A stretch of DNA of 64,000 nucleotides from Actinoplanes lobatus (GTDB lineage: Bacteria; Actinomycetota; Actinomycetes; Mycobacteriales; Micromonosporaceae). The stretch covers positions 749,001 to 813,000 of the forward strand of contig NZ_JACHNC010000001.1 in the NCBI RefSeq assembly GCF_014205215.1, written 5' to 3'. The notes under the pieces are model-generated. The model was given only the letters and a program-made list of their open reading frames with translations. It did no database searches and was not told the origin of the DNA. The position numbers and the translations under genes were made by a program. Below are positions 41,921-50,542 of the stretch, piece after piece (positions within the stretch are counted from its first letter, which is position 1; every line of letters begins with the position of its first letter).

Positions 41921-43219
41921 TCAGAGGCGCCAGACCGCGGCCGACGCATCCAGCCGGCGGCAGATCAGCGCCCCCGAACCGAACCGGCAGCCACCGGCGA
42001 TCCACGCCGCCCCACCGAGCAGGCGGACCTTCCCGGTGGTCAGATCGAGCACCCCGTACCGCATGGTGTTGTCGATCGAGAGGATGCGGTGGACGTAGGC
42101 CGTGCCGGGCCGCGGACCGGGACCACCGTTGATCCAGGCGCCCACCCGGGCGGTGATCCGGCCGGTACGCGAGTCGAGCACCGACAGGTCCGGATCCCCC
42201 CGGCTCGCCGCGCCCAGCATCACGTGGTCGCCGAGCGGCTCGTGGCTGTCCCAGCCGTCCCGCCGCCACACCTGACGCCCGGTGGCCGGGTCGATGCCGG
42301 CGAGACCGTCCTCGCCCTGCACGGCGCAGATCACCGGACGGCAGTCCAGCAGGTACCCGTCCGGGCCGACCAGCGACCCGGCCCGCCAGCGCTCGGCCAG
42401 GGTGGTGTCGTCGTAGGCGATCGAGTCGCCGCCGCGCGTGACGATGAGGAGGCCGCCCGCCACCCGGAACACGGTGTCCCGGTCCACCGGCAGCGGTGTG
42501 CGGGTGGACGCGGTGATCCCGCCGGTACGCGTCTCCCGCGCCTCCAGCCGCCCGTCCGGCCACAAGGTGTGGATCAGACCGGGGAACACGGTGTAGAAGT
42601 AGCCGGTCCGCAGCGCCCACGTGCCCGGCGGTGGCGGCGGCGACATCGTCCAGCGCGGTTTCCCGGTCCGCGGATCCAGCCCGTGCCAGGACGCCAGGCC
42701 GGGGTCGATGGTGTCGTCGTGGACCAGGGCCGTGCTCCGGTCGCCGGAGAGGCCGAGCATGACGGCCGCCCGCTGCCAGAGCGGCTCCGCCGACCCGGCC
42801 CGTACGGCGATCAACCCGCTCGCCCCTGCCCCGTCCTGCGTGTTGGAGGAGATGAGCAGGATGCCGTCGCCGGCGTCGGTGAGCGAGCGGACGTCCCCCG
42901 CGATCGGGGCCGTCCAGGTGCCGGACAGGGTCATGCCGGGCAGCGCGAAGGCGCGGATGGTGTGGGTCCGCACCTCGCTGCCGATCGGCTCGCCGGGCCC
43001 GATCAGGTAGAGCCGGTCGCCGTCCACCCGGATCGCGTGACGCAGGGTGAGCGGGATGACCTGGGGTGGCGGCGGGGGCGCCGCGGGTGGCACCGCTCCA
43101 CCGAGCGCGGCCAGCAGGATCGCCGCGAGCGGACCCAGAATCCATCGGTACGGCAGAGGCGCGCGCGGCAGCACGGTCTCGTCCGGCGCACCGGCCGGCA
43201 CCTCGCCGAGGTCGATCAC
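41921..43219 (-). CDS. Membrane-anchored PQQ-like beta-propeller protein (third of three)
   Basis: A 432-residue type II membrane protein: a short cytosolic start (MIDLGEV, then VPAGAPDE), one TM helix at about 24-44, a Pro-rich spacer, and a propeller outside the membrane with repeats of the PQQ type such as GLDPRTGKPRW, IDPATGRQVW and LDLTTGKVRL. Cys pairs C-x4-C (DCRPVIC) and C-x8-C-R near the end recur in the two upstream paralogues. No PQQ-enzyme catalytic residues were seen, so a binding or scaffold role is likelier. It precedes the response-regulator gene by 60 nt. Confidence 0.75.
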   Translation of the reverse strand: MIDLGEVPAGAPDETVLPRAPLPYRWILGPLAAILLAALGGAVPPAAPPPPPQVIPLTLRHAIRVDGDRLYLIGPGEPIGSEVRTHTIRAFALPGMTLSGTWTAPIAGDVRSLTDAGDGILLISSNTQDGAGASGLIAVRAGSAEPLWQRAAVMLGLSGDRSTALVHDDTIDPGLASWHGLDPRTGKPRWTMSPPPPPGTWALRTGYFYTVFPGLIHTLWPDGRLEARETRTGGITASTRTPLPVDRDTVFRVAGGLLIVTRGGDSIAYDDTTLAERWRAGSLVGPDGYLLDCRPVICAVQGEDGLAGIDPATGRQVWRRDGWDSHEPLGDHVMLGAASRGDPDLSVLDSRTGRITARVGAWINGGPGPRPGTAYVHRILSIDNTMRYGVLDLTTGKVRLLGGAAWIAGGCRFGSGALICRRLDASAAVWRL

Positions 43220-43245
43220 GCGGTGTCCCCTGGTCCGGCGAACGG

Positions 43246-44598
43246 TCAGGTCCGGTACGCCCAGACCCGCAGGCCCCCGGTATCCCGACAGACTACGTAT
43301 CGATCGTCGCCACCGCAGTCCCCGCCGTGCACGTCCGCCAGGCCGAGCACCTTCACCTCGGGCTCCCCGGCCAGCACCGCCCCGAAGGTCTGGCCGCCGT
43401 CACGCTCGTGGCGGCGCAGCAGCAGCACCCGGTCGGAGGTCCCGTCCACCGGCGCGGTCCAGCCCTTCAGGTTCACCAGAGGCGCCGCGGTGACCGGGTC
43501 GATCAGGTGCCACGGCGCACCCGTCTCCGCTCTGGCCAGCAGCACGTACCCGGCCCGCGCGCTGAGGCTCATCTCGGCCGGGACGAACCACTTCGGCTCT
43601 CCGCTGACCGGATCGACCACCGACACCTCGGCCTTGTCCCGGGAGCAGAGCAGCCCGGTGCAGTCGGCCGGCGCGGGATCGTCGGTGATCAGGCGCTTCC
43701 AGCGGCGCTCCAGCGTGCGGGCGTCGTAGCCCAGTTGCACGTTCGCGCCCTGGTAGCCGACCAGGGCCAGGTCGCCGAGCACCGACGCGGTGCTCGGCCC
43801 GGCGCCGTCGACCTGCCGCAACGGCTTCTCGCGCAGCACCCGGCCGGTCGCCGCGTCCAGCAGGGTGAGCCGCTCGGAGGCGGTGACGAGGACGGCCCGC
43901 GGCGAACCGGCGACCGGGTCGGCGGTGACCGAGCCGGGCGACGACGCGGTCCACAGCGTCTCCCCGGTGCCGAGGTCCAGGCCACGCACCTCGGTGCGCT
44001 CCGGCGGCTCGGTGTGCGGCTGCCCGTCGGCCGAGAAGTAGAGCATGCCCGGGTCGCCGGACTCCTGGTCGTAGAGCGTGCCGGGCCGGAAGATCCGGTC
44101 CACCGTGAACGCGGTGTCGCCGGCCGTGGTGACCCGGGCCGCCGAGGTCCAGAGGGCCCGCCCGTTCTCCGGGTCCATGGCCGTGGTCGGGCCCGGCCCG
44201 TCGGTGACCAGCAGCACCCCGCCGGCCGCCCGTACCGAGACCGGCCCGAAGATGCCGCTGGCCGGGTCGTGGTCGGCGCTGACCGGCAGTGCGGCGCTCC
44301 ACATCCGGTACGGCTCCGGCTTCAGGGCCCAGGCGGTCAGCGTCCGCTCCGGACCGGAGGAGACGACCGTGAAGAGCCGCCCGCCGGCCAGCTGGATCGG
44401 CGCGTCGGTGCCGGCCGAGGCCGGGATCAGGCCCAGATGGCGCCAGAACGTGCCGCCCGGGAGGGCCGCGCCGCCCAGGGTCACCGCCAGGACGGCGGAC
44501 AGGGCCAGGCCGAGATGCCGGTAGCGCCAGGGCGGCGGGGTACGGCGGGGCGGTTCCGGATCGAGCGGGGCGTCCCGGTCCAGCTCGATCAACGTCAC
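43246..44598 (-). CDS. Membrane-anchored PQQ-like beta-propeller protein (second of three)
   Basis: A 450-residue paralogue of its neighbours. Cytosolic start MTLIELDRD, TM helix at about 29-47, then a propeller with blades such as AMDPENGRALW, GLDLGTGETLW, LLDAATGRVL and VVDPVSGEPKW. It shares C-x4-C (DCTGLLC) and the C-terminal C-x8-C-R followed by VWAYR. Identity between the three proteins is low outside these marks, so the duplication is old. It lies 16 nt after the first propeller gene and 26 nt before the third. Confidence 0.75.
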   Translation of the reverse strand: MTLIELDRDAPLDPEPPRRTPPPWRYRHLGLALSAVLAVTLGGAALPGGTFWRHLGLIPASAGTDAPIQLAGGRLFTVVSSGPERTLTAWALKPEPYRMWSAALPVSADHDPASGIFGPVSVRAAGGVLLVTDGPGPTTAMDPENGRALWTSAARVTTAGDTAFTVDRIFRPGTLYDQESGDPGMLYFSADGQPHTEPPERTEVRGLDLGTGETLWTASSPGSVTADPVAGSPRAVLVTASERLTLLDAATGRVLREKPLRQVDGAGPSTASVLGDLALVGYQGANVQLGYDARTLERRWKRLITDDPAPADCTGLLCSRDKAEVSVVDPVSGEPKWFVPAEMSLSARAGYVLLARAETGAPWHLIDPVTAAPLVNLKGWTAPVDGTSDRVLLLRRHERDGGQTFGAVLAGEPEVKVLGLADVHGGDCGGDDRYVVCRDTGGLRVWAYRT

Positions 44599-44614
44599 GC
44601 CGCGCCCTCCTCGC

Positions 44615-45922
44615 TCACGCCGTCAGAGGCCGGTACGCCCAGACGACCAACTCCCCGTACACCGACCGGCAGATCAGCCGCTCCGGGGCGGTCTGACACT
44701 CCCCGGTGCCGGTGGGCAGCTCGGCGAGCAGGCGCGGATGGGGCAGGCCCGGGGCCGCGACGGCGACCATCGTACGCGGGCCCGGCCCGATCTCCCGGGT
44801 CACGAGCAGCTCCCCGCCGGCGGCCGCCCCGCCGACCGGCCGCCACCCGCTCAGGTCGACCAGCATCCGCCCGGTCCGGGCGTCGACCACCCCGGCCGGG
44901 TACTCGGGGCCGTCGGCGTACGCGATCAGCCCGGCGCCGGACTCCGCGACGGATCGCCAGCCCGGCCGGTGCCAGCGCTGGTCGCCGGTGGCCGGGTCGA
45001 TGGCCCGCACCCCGTCCAGCCCGATGAGGCAGGCCAGCGGCCCGCACGCCTGGATCTCCCGGGTGCCGGTGGCCGGCTGGGTCCACATCGGCCGCAGGGT
45101 CAGCGGGTCGTAGGCGGAGATCTCGATCCCGGACGGCCCGGGATGCCGCAGCAGCACCAGGCCACCGGCGACCACCGGGTTCTCCGGGTCGTAGTTGGCG
45201 GGCGGCATCCGGTGCACGGCCACCGGGGCGCCGGTCGCCGCCTCGTACACGTGGGCCGTCAGGTCGTCCCGGACGAGCAGCAGCCGGCCGGGTCCACCGG
45301 GCGGGCCGGGCACGGCGAGCAGCACGGCGGTGGACGGCACCCAGAGCCGCCAGCGTGCGCCCCCGCCGGCCGGATCGAGCATCTCGATCCACTTCTCCAC
45401 CCGGCGGCCGTTGCCGGACAGGCTGCGCACGCCCTCGACCGCGAGCATCAGGTCGTCGCCCGGGAAGGTGATCACGTTGCGCTCGTTGTGCCAGGTGCGG
45501 GCGCCGGTCCGCAGGGACACCGCGGTGGTCCCGGGTTCGCCCCGGCCCGGCGCCCAGGGGCGCAGCAGGACCTGGCCGCCGCCGGTGCGCAACCGGTAGA
45601 CCGGGATGTCCTGCGCGACCCGCCACTGCTGTTCGCCGGTCTCCAGGTCGTAGGAGCTCAGCTCGCCGGCCCGCTGGATGACCAGGCGACCGTCGCTGGT
45701 CAGGGTGTCCGGGTCGCCGGGGCTGATGTCGAGCCGGAGCAGCTCGGACAGCGGCGGGCCGGGCGGCGGCGCCGCGGCCGCGACCGAGAAGAGCAGTAGG
45801 ACGGCGAGGAGGGCCGGACCGAGCCAGAGCGGCGTGGTCCGCCGCTCCGGCCGGTGGTACGTCTCCGGCTCACCCCGTTCCAGCCCCAGATCGATGACGA
45901 CCGGCCCACTGGAGGCGCTCAT
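44615..45922 (-). CDS. Membrane-anchored PQQ-like beta-propeller protein (first of three)
   Basis: A 435-residue protein: cytosolic start with VVIDLGLERGEPE, TM helix at about 32-50, then a propeller with YDLETGEQQW, YEAATGAPV, AIDPATGDQRW and VDARTGRMLV blade motifs. C-x4-C (ACGPLAC) and C-x8-C-R plus VWAYR close the chain, as in its paralogues. TACCTT ends six bases before the ATG, giving a possible leaderless promoter in the 16-nt gap after dxs; otherwise the gene could be read from dxs. Function unknown. Confidence 0.75.
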   Translation of the reverse strand: MSASSGPVVIDLGLERGEPETYHRPERRTTPLWLGPALLAVLLLFSVAAAAPPPGPPLSELLRLDISPGDPDTLTSDGRLVIQRAGELSSYDLETGEQQWRVAQDIPVYRLRTGGGQVLLRPWAPGRGEPGTTAVSLRTGARTWHNERNVITFPGDDLMLAVEGVRSLSGNGRRVEKWIEMLDPAGGGARWRLWVPSTAVLLAVPGPPGGPGRLLLVRDDLTAHVYEAATGAPVAVHRMPPANYDPENPVVAGGLVLLRHPGPSGIEISAYDPLTLRPMWTQPATGTREIQACGPLACLIGLDGVRAIDPATGDQRWHRPGWRSVAESGAGLIAYADGPEYPAGVVDARTGRMLVDLSGWRPVGGAAAGGELLVTREIGPGPRTMVAVAAPGLPHPRLLAELPTGTGECQTAPERLICRSVYGELVVWAYRPLTA

Positions 45923-45928
45923 CCATCA

Positions 45929-45934
45929 AAGGTA
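45929..45934 (-). promoter_or_regulatory. Candidate -10 element of a leaderless promoter for the propeller/two-component operon
   Basis: TACCTT, six-base spacer, ATG on the minus strand, squeezed between the dxs stop and the first propeller gene. Confidence 0.4.
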
Positions 45935-45938
45935 ACAA

Positions 45939-47852
45939 TTATGTAACGGGAATGCTCGCCTCAAGGCTCGACGCCCACTCGGTCACGTCCCGCGCGATGT
46001 CCTGCGCGGTCAGGCCCAGGGCGGTCAGGATCTCGGCGCGGGTGCCGTGCGGGTGGAACCCGGCCGGCACACCGAAGTCCCGCAGCGGGGTGGCCACACC
46101 GGCGTCCCGCAGCGCGCTGGCCACCGCGTCGCCCACACCACCGGTACGGATCCCGTCCTCCAGGGTGACCACGGCGCGGTGCTGGGCGGCCAGACCGGTC
46201 AGTTCGATCGGCACCGGGCGGACCCAGCGCGGGTCGACGACGGTGACGCCGTACCCCTGCTCGGTGAGCCGCTCCGCGGTGTCCAGCGCCAGGCCCACGA
46301 ACGAACCCACCGCCACGAGCAGCACGTCCTGGCGGTCGCTTTCACGCAGCACGTCGACCTGACCCACCCGGCGCAGCGCCGGGGTGTCCGGGGCGACCGA
46401 GCCGGTCGGGAACCGCACGATGGTCGGCCCGTCGTCGACCGCGACCGCCTCGCGCAGCTCCTCGCGCAGGGTGGCGGCGTCCCGCGGGGCGGCGATCCGC
46501 AGCCCCGGGACCACGCCGAAGACGCTCATGTCCCACATGCCGTAGTGGCTCGGCCCGTCCGGCCCGGTGATCCCGGCCCGGTCCAGCACGAAGGTCACCG
46601 GCAGGCGGTGCATCGCCACGTCCAGCAGGACCTGGTCGAAGGCCCGGTTCAGGAACGTCGCGTAGACCGCCACCACCGGGTGCAGCCCGCCCATCGCCAG
46701 GCCGGCCGCGGAGGTCGCCGCGTGCTGCTCGGCGATGCCCACGTCGTACGTCCGCTCCGGGTACTTCTTCGCCAGCGCCGCGATGCCGGTCGGCTCGGCC
46801 ATCGCCGCGGTGATGCCCACGATGTCCGGGCGCTCGTCGGCGATCCGGACCAGTTCCTCGGAGAACACCTTGGTCCACTTGAGCGTCGGCGCGGCCAGCA
46901 GCTTGCCGGTCTCCACGTCGAACGCGCTGCCCGGGCCGTGCAGGCAGTCCGCCTCGTCCTGCTCGGCGGGGAGGTAGCCGTAGCCCTTCTTCGTGACCGC
47001 GTGCACGATGACCGGGGCGTTGAAGCCCTTGGCCCGGCGCAGCGCCGACTCCATGGCCTGCTGGTCATGGCCGTCGACCGGGCCGATGTACTTCAGGCCC
47101 AGGTCCTCGAACATCGGCTGCGGGCTGATCGCGTCCTTGATGCCCTTCTTGACCGCGTGCAGCACCTCGAAGACCGGCTTGCCCACCACCGGGGTCTGGC
47201 CCAGCGCGTCCTTGACCAGGTCGAGCACCTTCTCGTAGCCCGGGTTGAGGCGCAGCGTGGACAGGTGGTCGGCGAGACCGCCGATGGTCGGCGCGTAGGA
47301 GCGGCCGTTGTCGTTGACCACGATCACCAGGCGGTTGCGGGTGGCCGCGATGTTGTTCAGCGCCTCCCAGCACATGCCGCCGGTCAGCGCGCCGTCACCG
47401 ACGACCGCCACCACGTGCCGGTCCTCGCCACGCAGGGTGAACGCCTTGGCCAGGCCGTCCGCGTACGACAGGGCGGTGGAGGCGTGCGAATTCTCGATCA
47501 GGTCGTGCTCGCTCTCCGCCTGGCTCGGGTAGCCGGTCAGGCCACCGCGCTGGCGGAGCAGGTCGAAGCCGTCCTGCCGGCCGGTCACGATCTTGTGAAC
47601 ATACGCCTGATGGCCGGTGTCGAAGAGGATCTTGTCGCGCGGGGAGTCGAAGACGCGGTGCATCGCCAGGGTCATCTCGACCACGCCCAGGTTCGGACCC
47701 AGATGACCGCCGGTGCGCGAGACCTTGGCCACCAGGAAGTCACGAATCTCGGCCGCGAGCAGGGTCAACTGCTCAGCGGTCAGTCGCTTGAGATCACCGG
47801 GTTCGGTGATGCTGCTCAGCAGGCCGGCCGGGGTCGAGGGGGAGTCACTCAT
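45939..47852 (-). CDS. dxs: 1-deoxy-D-xylulose-5-phosphate synthase
   Basis: Thiamine-diphosphate enzyme for the first step of the MEP isoprenoid pathway, 637 aa. [14 protein letters not shown] and [10 protein letters not shown] start the ThDP domain; [17 protein letters not shown] is the cofactor motif; [10 protein letters not shown] gives the catalytic Glu; [15 protein letters not shown] follows in the second domain. ATG 47852 is used, with TAGACT eight bases upstream. It is divergent from folD. The longer upstream frame is antisense to the riboswitch region. Confidence 0.97.
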   Translation of the reverse strand: MSDSPSTPAGLLSSITEPGDLKRLTAEQLTLLAAEIRDFLVAKVSRTGGHLGPNLGVVEMTLAMHRVFDSPRDKILFDTGHQAYVHKIVTGRQDGFDLLRQRGGLTGYPSQAESEHDLIENSHASTALSYADGLAKAFTLRGEDRHVVAVVGDGALTGGMCWEALNNIAATRNRLVIVVNDNGRSYAPTIGGLADHLSTLRLNPGYEKVLDLVKDALGQTPVVGKPVFEVLHAVKKGIKDAISPQPMFEDLGLKYIGPVDGHDQQAMESALRRAKGFNAPVIVHAVTKKGYGYLPAEQDEADCLHGPGSAFDVETGKLLAAPTLKWTKVFSEELVRIADERPDIVGITAAMAEPTGIAALAKKYPERTYDVGIAEQHAATSAAGLAMGGLHPVVAVYATFLNRAFDQVLLDVAMHRLPVTFVLDRAGITGPDGPSHYGMWDMSVFGVVPGLRIAAPRDAATLREELREAVAVDDGPTIVRFPTGSVAPDTPALRRVGQVDVLRESDRQDVLLVAVGSFVGLALDTAERLTEQGYGVTVVDPRWVRPVPIELTGLAAQHRAVVTLEDGIRTGGVGDAVASALRDAGVATPLRDFGVPAGFHPHGTRAEILTALGLTAQDIARDVTEWASSLEASIPVT

Positions 47853-47860
47853 GAGGGCAG

Positions 47861-47866
47861 AGTCTA
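47861..47866 (-). promoter_or_regulatory. Candidate -10 element of the dxs promoter
   Basis: TAGACT, eight-base spacer, ATG on the minus strand; leader would be only one or two bases. Confidence 0.4.
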
Positions 47867-47993
47867 TCGGTGCCCCGCCGCGCCGCGACTTGAGCGAACG
47901 GACCGTCACCAATCCTCCACACAATTGGGACCTCCCCCGACCGGCGCGAATCGAACCCCCGGCTGGTTCTCCGGCACGACCTTCGGGCATTCT

Positions 47994-48074
47994 GGGAGCA
48001 CACAGCGACTGGCGGCACGGGGATGGTCGAACCATCGGGGAGCTCGTCACGAGGAGTCGACCGCCTGGGCTCCC
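47994..48074 (+). promoter_or_regulatory. ZTP (pfl-motif) riboswitch of folD
   Basis: Class signs of a ZTP/ZMP riboswitch: 5' core GACTGGCGG (48007-48015) and 3' core CCGCCTGGGC (48061-48070), whose GGCGG and CCGCC can pair as the pseudoknot. The outer stem GGGAGC (47994-47999) pairs with GCTCCC (48069-48074), and a linker hairpin GATGGT/ACCATC lies at 48022-48036. The folD ribosome site AGGAG (48081-48085) is seven bases past the aptamer, so ligand binding could control translation. ZTP accumulates when formyl-folate is short, which fits control of FolD. Confidence 0.85.
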
Positions 48075-48090
48075 CGCACGAGGAGTCCAC

Positions 48091-48951
48091 ATGTCCACCG
48101 CACGTCTTCTGCCCGGCGCCCCGGTCGCCGAATCGGTCCTCGACGACGTCCGCGAACGTGTCGCACGTCTCCAGGAGCGCGGCATCCAGCCCAGCCTCGC
48201 CACCATCCTGGTCGGTGACGACGACGCCAGCGCCGGCTACATCCGGATCAAGCAGAAGCAGGCCGCCGAACTCGGCTTCTCCTCCCCGCACCAGCACCTG
48301 AGCGGTGACGTCACCCAGGCCGACCTGCTCAAGGTGATCGCCGACTTCAACGACGACAAGAACGTGCACGGCGTCCTCATCCAGTACCCGATCCCGGCCC
48401 ACCTGGACTACGACGCGGCCCTGCAGACCCTCGACCCCGACAAGGACGTCGACGGCATGCACCCGCTCAACATGGGCCGGCTCGCCGTCGGCCTGCCCGG
48501 CCCGCTCCCCTGCACCCCGGCCGGCATCGAGGCGCTGCTCGCCTTCCACGGCATCGAGATCTCCGGCCGCGAGGTGGTCATCCTGGGCCGCGGCGCCACC
48601 CTGGGCCGCCCGCTCGCCATGCTGCTGGCGCAGAAACGCCCGACCGCCAACGCCGCCGTCACCGTGGTGCACACCGGCGTCAAGGACTGGCCCCGCTACA
48701 CCCAGCGGGCCGACGTCCTGATCGCCGCGGCCGGCGTCCCCGGCATCGTCAAGCCCGAACACGTCAAGCCGGGCGCGGTCGTCATCGGCGCCGGCGTCCG
48801 CTACGAGGGCCGCCGCCTCCTCCCGGACGTCGAGGAGTCCTGCGCCGAGGTGGCCGGCGCCATCACCCCCCGTGTCGGCGGCGTCGGCCCGACCACCGTC
48901 GCGATGCTCTTCCGCAACGCGGTAACGGCCGCCGAACGAGCAAACCCCTAA
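48091..48951 (+). CDS. folD: Bifunctional methylenetetrahydrofolate dehydrogenase/cyclohydrolase
   Basis: Interconverts methylene-, methenyl- and formyl-tetrahydrofolate, 286 aa. [11 protein letters not shown] carries the catalytic Lys, GVLIQYPIP and [11 protein letters not shown] are substrate-site blocks, and [15 protein letters not shown] is the NADP-binding turn. The common Ser of that turn is Ala here, which is not rare in actinobacteria. AGGAG precedes the ATG and a ZTP riboswitch lies directly upstream, so expression should rise when one-carbon folates run low. Confidence 0.96.
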   Translation: MSTARLLPGAPVAESVLDDVRERVARLQERGIQPSLATILVGDDDASAGYIRIKQKQAAELGFSSPHQHLSGDVTQADLLKVIADFNDDKNVHGVLIQYPIPAHLDYDAALQTLDPDKDVDGMHPLNMGRLAVGLPGPLPCTPAGIEALLAFHGIEISGREVVILGRGATLGRPLAMLLAQKRPTANAAVTVVHTGVKDWPRYTQRADVLIAAAGVPGIVKPEHVKPGAVVIGAGVRYEGRRLLPDVEESCAEVAGAITPRVGGVGPTTVAMLFRNAVTAAERANP

Positions 48952-49064
48952 AGCCCTTCATCGGTACGGGGTGGGCCGCACCCGCCAAATCCACCCCGTC
49001 CCGCCGGCTCCACGCGATCCAGCTGCCGGGGCACGCCTTTGCCGCGCCCGCCGGGCTGAGCCTG

Positions 49065-49132
49065 ATTGCTCCGCTTCGCTCCGCGGCAAAACGCTGGGCC
49101 TAATTGCTCCGCTTCGCTCCGCGGCAAAACGC
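49065..49132. repeat. Two identical 30-bp direct repeats
   Basis: The 30-bp unit at 49065-49094 recurs without change at 49103-49132, eight bases apart. Each unit holds the partly self-complementary CTCCGCTTCGCTCCGCGG and ends in GGCAAAACGC. They lie in the gene-free 314 nt between folD and the convergent RNA methyltransferase gene; the minus-strand open frame across them is not credible as a gene. Confidence 0.85.
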
Positions 49133-49223
49133 CTTGTAACCGGTGTCGAGGCAGGCGATTTCCCGCCACAGCACACCCCGCTGCGTCGGCAAATCGCTTG
49201 CCTCGACACCGGCGGCGTTTTGC
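49124..49223. repeat. Long interrupted hairpin downstream of folD
   Basis: A 22-nt arm at 49140-49161 (begins CCGGTGTCGAGGCAGG) pairs with 49191-49212 with a single G-T mismatch around a 29-nt loop; outside it GCAAAACGCC (49124-49133) pairs with GGCGTTTTGC (49214-49223). The outer left arm is the end of the second 30-bp repeat. It could end transcription from both sides, but it is far larger than a usual terminator and looks like a palindromic repeat element. Confidence 0.7.
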
Positions 49224-49264
49224 GTGAGTGTGGGTGCTTTCGTGGTGGTGTGGTGTGGTGTGGG

Positions 49265-50542
49265 TCAGGCGGGGGTCAGGTGGGCCACGCACTCGACGTG
49301 CTGGGTCATCGGGAAGCAGTCGAAGGCACGGACTTCCTTGACGTGCCAGCCCTCGGCACGGAACGTCTTCAGGTCACGGGCCAGGGCGGCCGGGTCGCAG
49401 GCCACGTAGGCGACGGCCCGCGGACGGGCCGCCGCGACGGCCCGGACCACCCGGGCGCCGGCGCCGGCCCGGGGCGGGTCGAGGACGACCAGGTCGACCG
49501 GGCCGGCGACGCGGCGCCGGGACAGCGCCACCTCCACGCGGGCCTCGACGATGTCCAGGTGGGGCAGGTCGGCCAGGTTGGCGCGGGCGGCGGCCACCCC
49601 GGCCGGGGACGACTCGACGACGGTCACCCGGGCCCCGGTCCGCCCGGCGATCGCGGCGGCGAACAGGCCGGCGCCCCCGTACAGATCCCAGGTGGTCTCG
49701 CCGGCGGCCGGCCGCAGCATCTCCAGGACCGCCGTGACCAGGGTGTCCGCGGCCTGCGGGTGAACCTGCCAGAAGCCCTGCGGCGGGATCCGCCAGGCCC
49801 GTCCGGCCGCCTGCTCGGTGACCTCGGCCGGTCCGGAGAGCCGGATCAGCGAGCCGCCCTCCGGCGCCTCCCCGAGGTCGTCGCCGTGGGCCGGGCCGGC
49901 CGTGCCGGACGGGCGGCCCAGCACCGCGACGTCCCCGCCGGTGGAGGCGACGGCCTGCACCGCGTCGACGTCGGGCCAGTCCCCGGCGAGCACGTCCAGG
50001 TCCTGGATGGCCGGATGGGCGATCCGGCAGCGGTCGATCGGCACCACCTGGTGCGACCGGTGCTGCAACAGCCCGGGGCGCCCGGCCGCGTCGACCGCGT
50101 ACCGCACCCGGGTCCGCCATCCGAGCAGCGGATCCTTGGCGGGCAGCGGCTCCACCCGTACGAAAATGCCCTCGGGGTCGAGACCGGCCAGACGGACCAG
50201 CTGTTCCCGGACCACCTCGGCCTTCCACCGCAGCTGGGCCTCGCCGGAGGCGTGCTGGAGGTCGCAGCCGCCGCACCCGCCCGGATGGGCGTAGGGGCAC
50301 GGCGGGGTGACCCGGTCCGGGGACGGCTCGTGGATCTCCACGGCGTCGGCTCGCAGGTATCCGCGGTGCAGCTCGGTGATCTCGGCGGTGACCCGCTCGC
50401 CGGGCAGGGCGTGCCGGACGAAGATCACCCGTCCGTGCGGGCCGCCGAGCCGGGCGACACAGTGCCCGCCGTGCGCGGGCGCGCCCACGGTGACCTCGAC
50501 CCGGTCCCCCTCGACCAGGTCGTCGATGATCGCACCGGTCAT
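49265..50542 (-). CDS. TRAM-domain RNA (uracil-5) methyltransferase, RlmD/TrmA class
   Basis: A 425-residue SAM enzyme that methylates uridine in rRNA or tRNA. Residues 8-75 form the TRAM RNA-binding domain; cysteines C82, C90 and C93 plus one in DRCRIAH fit an Fe-S cluster site; motif I is WDLYGGAGLFAAA, and the C-terminal VACDPAALARDL contains the catalytic Cys, followed by FPMTQHVE. Which base it modifies is not evident. The ATG overlaps the permease stop (ATGA); extra upstream frame is a shadow. Confidence 0.9.
   Translation of the reverse strand: MTGAIIDDLVEGDRVEVTVGAPAHGGHCVARLGGPHGRVIFVRHALPGERVTAEITELHRGYLRADAVEIHEPSPDRVTPPCPYAHPGGCGGCDLQHASGEAQLRWKAEVVREQLVRLAGLDPEGIFVRVEPLPAKDPLLGWRTRVRYAVDAAGRPGLLQHRSHQVVPIDRCRIAHPAIQDLDVLAGDWPDVDAVQAVASTGGDVAVLGRPSGTAGPAHGDDLGEAPEGGSLIRLSGPAEVTEQAAGRAWRIPPQGFWQVHPQAADTLVTAVLEMLRPAAGETTWDLYGGAGLFAAAIAGRTGARVTVVESSPAGVAAARANLADLPHLDIVEARVEVALSRRRVAGPVDLVVLDPPRAGAGARVVRAVAAARPRAVAYVACDPAALARDLKTFRAEGWHVKEVRAFDCFPMTQHVECVAHLTPA

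Noticed and set aside
47925..48000. tRNA T-arm-like sequence (complement of CGAATCGAACCCCC)
   Set aside because: The flanking bases do not form a T-stem, acceptor stem or anticodon arm on the minus strand.
48948..49292. 114-codon minus-strand frame over the 30-bp repeats
   Set aside because: Its repeated residues come from the direct repeats; no ribosome site, no family, and it overlaps the end of folD.
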